A stretch of DNA of 64,000 nucleotides from Arbacia lixula (lineage: Eukaryota > Echinodermata > Echinoidea > Arbacioida > Arbaciidae): contig CAVLGW020000001.1 of the NCBI GenBank assembly GCA_963669155.1, positions 32,501 to 96,500 of the forward strand, written 5' to 3'. The translations under genes and the position numbers were made by a program. Within the stretch, counting starts at the first letter, position 1, and each line of letters starts with the position of its first letter. Positions 10,534-20,608 of this stretch are shown here, piece by piece. The notes below the pieces were generated by a model that saw only the letters and a list, made by a program, of their open reading frames with translations, did not search any database and had not been told where the DNA came from.

Positions 10534-13500
10534 CTGTAGGGATACGGAACATAGTAATAGACAGGTGGACAAACAAGCATGTATGATTATATAGAACAAA
10601 TACATCCATCAACATGTAGAAATAAAAACAAAACATAACAAAAGAAGGAGTCTGTTAAGAGGATTAAATCAGACAAGATGGATACATTCACGTATAATGA
10701 CAAGTACTTGTATAAGTACATGTATCTGGGATTCTTTTTAAGAAGCACAAATTCATCATTGTAATAAGATAGTAGAGTACACATTTATTTTTTTTTATCT
10801 GTTTTATTTGTTTTATATATATTTATGAATATAGACACACATGTGATTATTCTTGCAATAATTCGTTGAACATAAATGTGGTTTAAACTACATCCCCTTC
10901 ACCCATTGAGGGTGAAAGAGGAGGGGGAGGGGTGGGGCGATCTTATGCCTGATTTAAACGCTAGTCATCGAGTGTAATTCAGCGTTTAAAATTACGCTGC
11001 TCTCGCTGATACATCTCATACATGTACTACGTGTAGATGGATAGCGACCTTGTAACCGTATAGGACACCACTATACTATCAGAAAGGTTTCCTTCACAAC
11101 TTATTACAATTATAGTGAAAAGGTTTACTGGGGTAATTTCAATTTACAAAGAAATTTTAGGCATACACCCAGTAGTAAGGATAGCGTGCTCCATCCTGTA
11201 AATGAACGAAAAACAAGTCAGGCAAAAATCTTGGAACCAGACGGGATTTGAACCTGCTGGGTGTATGCCTAAAATTTCTTTGTAAATTGAAATTACCCCA
11301 TAAAACCTTTTCACTAAAATTGTCCCTACGGCGGACTACTCATGAATATTAATGAGTCAGATGAAATGAGACTCTTTCGGGTATTTGTTTCCATGTTGTC
11401 GTGTCTTGACCCGTGAACTAGAAATAGCTTGCGTGGTTAAGTCGCTGCCCGGTAAGCAGTAGACTGCAGTTCAAATCCCGTCTGGTTCCAAGATTTTTGT
11501 CTGACTTGTTTTTCGTTCATTTACAGGATGGAGCACGCTATCCTTACTACTGGGTGTATGCCTAAAATTTCTTTGTAAATTGAAATTACCCCATAAAACC
11601 TTTTCACTAAAATTGTCCCTACGGCGGACTACTCATGAATATTAACATGATTAATGAGTCAGATGAAATGAGACTCTTTCGGGTATTTGTTTCCATGTTG
11701 TCGTGTCTTGACCCGTGAACTAGAAATAGCTTGCGTGGTTAAGTCGCTGCCCGGTAAGCAGTAGACTGCAGGTTCAAATCCCGTCTGGTTCCAAGATCTT
11801 TGTCTGACTTGTTTTTTCGTTCATTTACAGGATGGAGCACGCTATCCTTACTACTGGGTGTATGCCTAAAATTTCTTTGTAAATTATTACAATTAGGAAT
11901 ACATGACGTCGTATCTTCTCTGACACTGCTTCACATGTTATGACTATAAGACAATGACACAATGATTAACTGGACCGGAAAGGCAATAATAAATAGAATG
12001 GAATCCAAACTCACTATCTGCCATCACCACGGTAGAGGGCGCTATCTGATGCTACAGTGCACAGGCACACCAACCCAGGTACGCCTAGGAGAAAGAAACA
12101 TGTAGTCACAAAATAAAGTGCACAGCGATAACAATAGTAAAAGAAAAGTAGTTATGTATCCTTACGTAAACGTAACGTACCGCAGAAGTTCATAACAACG
12201 CTACCCCGACACGGTAGAGGGTTTTTTTTTTTTCTACCGCCTTGTCACATTTTGAACTTCTATTTGGCTTATCGACGGGTATCCAATGTCTTGTTTTGCC
12301 ACGGCGGCAAATCACTATTATCCAAGTCTGCACCCCCTCCCCATTAGTGCACGCTAGACTTACCCCAAGCAATGAGCGACGCAATCAGGAAGAAGTGTTC
12401 GATGGTCGCGTTCATGGTCGCAGCGAGTATACTGATCACCTCCGTCATCATCCACATCAATGAGGCGAGCAGGCAGTAATGGATGACGACGCCGACGACC
12501 ACGCAGCCACCGGACGGTACGATACGGCCGATGCCCGCAGCAAAGGCGAGGTAGAGGAGGAGGAGAGCGAAGCAGAGGCAGAGAAGGGTCCTCTGCGAGT
12601 TGGAAAACTCCCTGAAACGTGATTTAATAGAACAAGTACAATTGATGATAAGGGAGTAACTAAATGTTTGGTAGGTGTAAAGGAAATGAAAATGCATGTG
12701 GTGTCAATCTCCTGGGTCACTATGTACCCCACAATGACAGGTAGAACTGCAACATGCTACTCCCTCAGCACTACACATTGCTCGAAAAAGTAGGCTTACA
12801 TACATGTCATTGCTATAGCTATACAAAAATACTGATTTACAACATATCATTAAATAGCTTGTCTACCGTTGATCTTTCATGATATGTAAGTGCATAACTG
12901 TGCGATGTATTACATTTCTATGAGAAGTTTTTCTGAATGTATCCAGGTGAACCATTTTACATTTCGGGTAAGACGTTAAAGGTTACCAAACCTCCTTTAC
13001 ACGAATTCTGTTTTCTGAAGAAGGAATGTAAACCAAAGCTTCCACGAAATATTGGATAAGTGCGAAAAGGGATTGACCACAAGTTCACCCTAAGTCAAGT
13101 CAAGTCAACCCTAAGTTATCTGTATCATTAAACATGAATGTGGGTGCATTCGTTTGTGATGACAGAAGACAAACATGCCATGTTGTTTATTCAACCAGCA
13201 GGTATAGTGTCGCTGTGTATACGCCTGATCGTAATGATCGTTCCTAATTTTACACAAAGAAGGTGTATTTTTATAACAGCGTACTCGGAATTCAACAAAA
13301 CAATCTACTTTCTTGAATAATGAAAAGGCAGAATTTGTTTGTATTTCTATTTCCAGTGTACTTAAAATGGAATAAAAAAATCGTTTGGGAGCTAATTTGA
13401 TCTATTTTTTTTTTGTAAATGGAGGTGAGACATTTGGAAAACATTCTTGAAACAGCGCGAACAGGGGGTGAATTTTAACTTAGAGAAAGATCGTGACGCC

Positions 13501-16500
13501 TCAAAATATGAAGCGACGCCACCGCGTATGGATACCCTAGCTTACCTCATGAACAGATACGTTGCTATGGTGATGATGAGACAAAAGATGGCGATCACAG
13601 AGCCGAGGATGCTAGGTACCCCTGGCTTGCACACGGTGGGGCTGGTGGGCTCCCCCTGAGGGCATTCAAGCGATTGAGATGTTCAAAGCAAGAGATAGGA
13701 GGCGTGGCGTTTGGTGATGGTAGTGGTGGTATTGGCGTTGTTAGTGTTTATTGGCAATTGTGTTGCTGGTGGGAAAGGGTGGTGATGATAGTAGTTGTCC
13801 TGTGATAATAGAGAAAGAAGTTGAAGAATGGATGTGGTAGCGGTCGTAGTTGTGATTGTGATGGAGGCTGTGGTGTGGTGGCGGTGGTAGTAGTCGCGAA
13901 GGTATGGTAGTATTGGAGTGGTGGTACAATGTCATTATATTGTTGGTGGTAGAGGTGATGATGACAGTAGTTTTCATGTGATAATGGAGATATGAAGAAT
14001 GGATGTGGTAGCGGTCGTAGCTCTAATCATGATAGTGATAATGGTGTGGTAGTGGGGGTAGCGGTGGTGATGGTAGAAATGGTAATGGTGGAAATGGTAG
14101 TGGTGGTAATGGTAGTGGAAGTGGTGGCAATGCTAGTCAAAGTGATGGTGATGATAGCTTTGGCCATGGTGGTAATGGTGATGGTGGTAATAGCAGTGGA
14201 AGTGGTGGTAATGGTAGTGGTAGTGGTGGCGGTGATACTAGTGGCCGTGGTGGTGGTGGTGGTGGTAATGGTAGTGGTCATGATGATAATGTTAGTGGTA
14301 GTGGTGGTAATGGCAGTTGTAGTGATGATAATGGTAGTGGTAGTGGTGGTAATAGTAGTGATAGTGGTGGTATTGGTAGTGGTAGTTATGGCAGTTGTAG
14401 TGATGATAATGATAGTGGTAGTGGTTGTAATGGTAGTGGTAGTAGTGGTAATGGTAGGGGTGGTAGTGATAGTGGTAGTGCTGTTAATGGTAGTGGTAGT
14501 GGTGGTAAATATATTGGTATTGATGGAATTGGCAGTGGTAGTGAGGTAGTGGTAATGATAGTGGTAGGGGTGACAATGGTAGTGGTAGTTGTGGCGGTGA
14601 TACTAGTGCCCGTGGTGGTGGTGGTAATAATGGTGGTAGTGGTGATGACAATAGTGGCCGTGGTGGTGGTGGTGGTGGTGGTAATGATGGTGTGGTGGTG
14701 GTGGTAAAAGCAGTGGTAGTGATGGAAATGGTAGTGGTAGTGATTACAATGGCAGTGGTAGTGATGGTAATGATTGTAGTAGTGATGATAATGGTAGTGG
14801 TAGTGATGATAATGGTAGTGTTAGTGATGATAATGGTAGTGTTAGTGATGATAATGGTAGTGTTAGTGATGATAATGGTAGTGTTAGTGATGATAATGGT
14901 AGTGGTAGTGGTGATAATGGTAGTGTTAGTGATGATAATGGTAGTGATAGTGATGGTAATATTGGTTGCAGTCATGATTATGGTAGTGGTAGTGATGGTA
15001 ATGGAAGCGGTGGTTGTGGTAGCAATAGTAGTGGTAGTAGTGGTAGTGGTAGTTGTAGTGGTGGTGGTGGTAATATCAGTGGCCTTGTTGGTGGTGGTGG
15101 TGATGATGGTGTGATGGTGGTCGAAGTGGTGGCTGTAGTGGGGCGCTGGGGTTGGACATGGTGTGGTGGTTATGGTGGTATTTGTCGTTGGTAGGATGCT
15201 GTTTGTAGTGGTGCAGTAAAGGTATGGTGGTGTGATACGTGTTTGTGTTGGTATTATCGATATGACTATTTTTAACATTTGCAATTAATGAATTCGAGGA
15301 ACATTTTGAAAGCCGACATTTATCGTTGTCGGTATGTTTATATCAATAGTTCATAAATATCCGAAAACTCCACCAATAGATAATGATGTCGATCATGGAT
15401 TGTTACATATATAACCATGGCAACGAAAATCGATAAATAAAATACTTTATCACTGACTGATTGATGGTATGATTTTTATTGTTGTTCATTGGTGAGCGTG
15501 TGAATTTCTTCATGTTGGCCATGTTGACAGGAATGCAAAGCGATTCCATGGGAATGTTCTTTTATAATGCGTTCCCATTATTTCAATCCTGTAGCGTTAT
15601 CACATGAAAGTTGATTACAGAGGTCGTTGCCCTTAGAATTAACGGTTAAATGACTGAATTCAAGAGGACAAGAGGACAAAGAAGAAGAAGAAGAAGTAGA
15701 AAAAGAAGAAGAAGAAGAAGAAGAAGAAGAAGAAGAAGAAGAAGAAGAAGAAGAAGAAGAAGAAGAATAAGAAGAAGAAAAAGAAGAAGAAGAAGAAGAA
15801 GAAGAAGAAGAAGAAGAAGAAGAAGAAGAAGAAATGAAAACAAACACGGCAAAACACATTCAGTACGTTCGAGGAATGTTCATACGTACAATGAGTACGG
15901 CGAAGCTGCTCGTATGGTTGCACGAACAAGTCATGATTCTGGTTACTGAACTGAGATTGGATTTACATCCCTCTGGGGACCACGTTTTTTCGGCGCTGTC
16001 CCAATACACACACGTCTGATTCGTTGAAATCTGGTTCTTTTGTAAGCAAATCACACATAGAAGAGGAAGGGTAAATGATTTTGATCTATACTAAATAGCG
16101 TTGTTCATACAAGATTAATATTCAAGCGTATTATATCTTGATACAATTACACTTGAGTATAAACATGACAAGAGACAAGAAGTTACGTTACGTTACGTTA
16201 TACTATGAGAACATGGTTAAACAGACCTGTTACATTTAACCTAAATGGTCACTTCGGTCAGGGAGTTGTAGCGTCGTGTATGTTTCGCACGAATCTTCAC
16301 AAAGTCAAAACTTAATAATCGTATCTTTTTCATCCTTTGACGGATTTTCATCACACCTTCACTAATATGTTTCTTACAAGTTCCTGCTTTTATGAAAACC
16401 AAATTGACTTAAGGGTGGACTTTCCCTTTAACTCGCAAGTAAATAAATTATATCAATTTTGTATATACATGTACGTCAAAGGCAAGGACCGGGTTAAAAA

Positions 16501-16933
16501 TATGAAAATCATGAGCCTTCTTACAGAGTCGTTGATGTAAAATGTTAACTGGACAGTGTCAACGTGCGGTCCCGCGTCTGCAATGACCAGGTCCGTACCC
16601 ACTCCTGAGCACTCGGAGCTCACCCTGGGCGGATTGATCAGGGCGACCGTCACGATTGCTGTGCCTGAACGCAACACACAGATACATGGGTCTATAACAG
16701 ATCATGCAAATCATGTGTTAAACAAATTAACCATGATCATGGGTGGGAAGCTGAAGTGACAACACATTCCTCTGTCGGATTTTAATCGAGATTAAGGATT
16801 GTTCAAGGTGATTGTTACACCATTGATACAGTGTGCACACTAACTTATAGTTGTCTTATTTTTCTAAACTGTTCTTCATCACAAATGGTCCTTGACATTC
16901 GCTCTCATAGATATAGGCGCCCCCCCCCCCCCC

Positions 16934-16967
<34 letters not shown>

Positions 16968-19900
16968 AGACAAAATATCAAAATGAAAGGGGCCAAGTCT
17001 TTAGTAGCACAATATAACCAACCTAACATAAAAATGCTTTGACAGTATTTATTTCATACATCTGGTCAGCTATAACGAAAAGGGTCGATACCCCGTATTT
17101 TACACGATATTTTAATTGATATTACAATGCAATAATGACAATTTACTCTGGTCAGTTAAGAGTCACCCGTGTTTAAATCGTTTATCTGTATGGTTCCGAT
17201 GTAATACCTAAAAATGCTGAATTGTCTTGTGTAAATTAGAATGTCATTTTTTTGTGCATTTGGTTGGAAAGGTGTTAAATGGAATAAACAGACAAGGCAA
17301 AATGTACAAAACGAAGAAAAGAAAAAAAAGTTCCATCGAATACTCAATAGTTTTACCTGGTATCGAAGTGTCAAAGTTGAAAGTGACTGCCGTATCCACC
17401 GAACTTGTCGATACAGCAGCGTTGTCATAGCAAACCACGTGTCCGTTGTTTATCGTAAAGGTCAATTCGTCACTGGACACCGGAACCTGCGGATAACAAG
17501 GTCATGCTAGGTCAAATATTTGTAAAAACTGTTAGAAATATCTGATATCACATAATTCCTATATATTTTCATACGAGGTACAATATTCACAACCTTTGCT
17601 TCTTGTTAGGCCCCTCCACAAAAATATATTTTCTTTGCATACATTGCATTAATTAGGCCTCTTTCTCTTACAATTTCTTGTACGTGAACTTATGCATTAT
17701 TGTCCCTTTTCTGGGAAATGAATAGAATCTTGAATCTTGACTTTTGACTCAATACATCCCCGTTTCAACCATGAATGTATGAAGCGAGCTCATGCAAGAC
17801 ATCCGTGCACCGACCTACCTCAAAGACACAGAGCACCACCGAGACCCCGTTGTAGCACACGTTCTTGCCTCCACCATACGTCTTGAAGGCTTTCGTCTGC
17901 ATGTCCAGGAGATCGCTGAGGGTCGCGACCACGTCACCACAACTGCAGTTAGCAAATAAATCTGTATATATGCCCAAGAGATCGTCGATGATTCCTGCAA
18001 CATGGCTAGTCACCTGTGACCAAATGGAAATACGCTGAATATCATAAGCTTAAGCTTAAATTTTCACGGCAACAATTGTTATTGCAAGGAATATGTTTTA
18101 TTTTGATATACTTCATTCGGTGTGGGAACGTCAATGACAACCAAATGCATTCACTTGACTATGCTGCACTATAATGGGTAGGCTAAAAATATCAACAGGT
18201 TCTGGATAGAACACAATCGATGATGGACCTACCTCTGAAGTGGAGACATTTCTTGCAACAACTTGTTGTAGCAGCTTGACGAAACCACAAAGATCACGGA
18301 TGCACATGTTCTGTGTGGTCACCTGATACATTCTAGATGTCAGCTGAGCAACACACTCCTCTGGGATGGTAGCCTGTGAAATGAATGTAAATTCACTTTA
18401 AATTATCGTAGCCAGTGGAATGGGGTGGGGGTGGAGGATGGGGGGGGGGGGGGGGGGGTGGTAAGCATGGGGGGTTAGCTGCAGCTGTTCCCGCCCAATG
18501 AATGATTGAAAGAGGGTTGTCAGTATGACAATAATGTCAGCACAACTGAAATAACTGCTTTGTCAATGAATTAAGAGAAATTAATGGGCAAGTACAGTTG
18601 TGTCAGTAATATACAGTTGGCTCATAAACATGCCGAAATTATATTATTATACTTTTTTCTGACAGTTTGTAGTTTCTTTTTGTTTAAAGACAGGGTGTCC
18701 CGTTTGCAGGTCAAATATCATATAGAAACTGTATCAGGAATTCCCTCCCAAGTATAGAACTGAACGATTAAGGACCCGATATGTACCAAATATTTGTATT
18801 CGGAATAATGAACCATTCAAATAACGAACATCACCTAGTAAAGGGATGATTATGTGCCAGGAAGGTTATAAAAATGCCATGTCATAGTTACATTGATCAG
18901 GTTGTTCAAGTCGGATGTGATGGCGGAAATGGTCAAATCCTGGCATAGCACCTGTCTATCTGTCGTTGATGGAACTGCAATGTTATCACGGCGAAGAAAT
19001 ACAGCTAAATATTCAACTGATCTGTTGAATTCTAACTCGACAAATACATATATAAAACGATAGAAATAAACAAACATTAGATAATACATAGGAAGTAAAC
19101 AGTTTACAAATTGGAATTGGTTGGTTGGTACGAATTTTATGCACAAGATCACTTTGCATGACTTAGAGGGAATACATTGGGAAGACAAAAAGCTTTAAAA
19201 AAGATGATCGTGAGCAATCTTCCTGACAATGGTCTTAAATTAATGTATTGTATTTGGAAACATGTATTTAGAAACTTTCTGAAAGTTATCTGCCCTCAAA
19301 TGATCCACATTTGGATTTAATGATTACATCACAAATTTTCAAAATGTTCCACCCGAACCATGCCAGAGTAATCGGGTAAAACATAATTCTACAGAGCCAC
19401 AACAAAAACAATATGCCTTGTTTGTTTGTTAGAATGGACAACGCACCCCCCCCCCCACACACACACACACACACACATCGACACATCGCAAATTTTACTG
19501 GCGTATGACTAAGTTTACCAGATGCATGGCAATGAATTTCCTCACACTCGGCAAGGAAATTTCTGTTTACAAAAAGTTATTTTGTTGAAATGAAAATTAG
19601 AATGCATTCTAAAAAAAAGGAATACAGCAGGAAAATTTTAAGGAGATCTGTAAACAAGTCTCTAATATCTTTAATGGTTCTTTAATAGACAATTCTGAAA
19701 TATTAAACAAATCAACATGTTAGAACAATAATGATACAAACTATGGAAAATAGCATGCTGCTCTAGCAAGACCTACAAAAAATTGACACAAAAACTAATC
19801 ACAAAATCTCTTGTTAAGAACCGAGCTTGGTGAAGATTGGACAAACCTACTTCTCGTTATTACGTAAACAGCGAAATGTATCACGTTATACTAAATAGTG

Positions 19901-20572
19901 GTAGTAAAAAACGAGCTGTGATTGGCTAGATTCATATCACGTGACCTCCCTTCAGAAAGTTATAGTGTACATATGTACAATAATAAATTTCGATTTTTGG
20001 AGGGTAAAACCCGTGTTAAATGAATGTGGAGAATTTGTCGTACATATGATCCAGTATATTGTACAAATATATGCAGTTATTGCCCTGTCATATATTATTA
20101 ATTAATTCGGGTTTGTTGAACTTTGGTCATATATATCTCGAATTATCACGTTCACATATATACTTATTATTCATTTCATTGCAAATGTATGATGTTCACC
20201 CACGAGAAGGGCGAGTCAGCTACAGTCATGGCAGTTTTAGTACACGCATGCGCGGCGAACTATTGTGATTGCTAGCCAAGCCGAACATCTGTGTTTACCC
20301 TGCCAACTGACAACAGTCATGACAGTAGGCCTCTTCTCAATTCATCACTTATTATGATCCGAACTCCCGTTATTGTATAGGTGGACCAGGGGGTCCTTAA
20401 TGGAATAATTCCGAACATGAATGAAAACTTTGTGTTTGTCTGTGATTTAGTGGAAATAAAAAGGGGCTTAACCAATTCATCATTGAATTCATACAAAGTA
20501 CAGAACAGTAAAGGGTTAGATGAGAGAGGGGTGAGGGTTAGGATAAAGAGATAGGGGGGTGAGAGAGAGAAA

Positions 20573-20608
<36 letters not shown>

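Larger units (their letters stand above)
11113..11883 (+). mobile_element. tRNA-derived SINE composite with inverted 5' arm
   Basis: A 771-bp insertion in the last intron flanked by a perfect 12-bp duplication TTATTACAATTA. It has an inverted arm (11113-11256), then two direct units starting CTGGGTGTATGCC (11257-11549 and 11550-11853), then a third, truncated start (11854-11883). Each full unit contains a tRNA-like block with A box TGGTTAAGTCG (11434, 11736) and B box GTTCAAATCC (11469, 11772). The first B box has lost one G. The inverted arm is the reverse complement of the unit end plus the next unit start. No reverse transcriptase, so non-autonomous. Confidence 0.85.

Noticed and set aside
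9840-10586. 248-residue plus-strand ORF opposite the last receptor exon, with an acceptor-like CTTCCTACAG upstream
   Set aside because: It is the complement of a GC-rich coding exon with clear TM5-TM7 motifs and phase agreement on the minus strand. The plus-strand protein shows no domain.
13992-15284. ORFs of up to 266 residues rich in Val, Thr or Ile
   Set aside because: Translation of GTG/GTA triplet repeats inside an intron.
15578-15949. Poly-Arg, poly-Ser, poly-Leu and poly-Phe ORFs
   Set aside because: Frames of the GAA/TTC tract.
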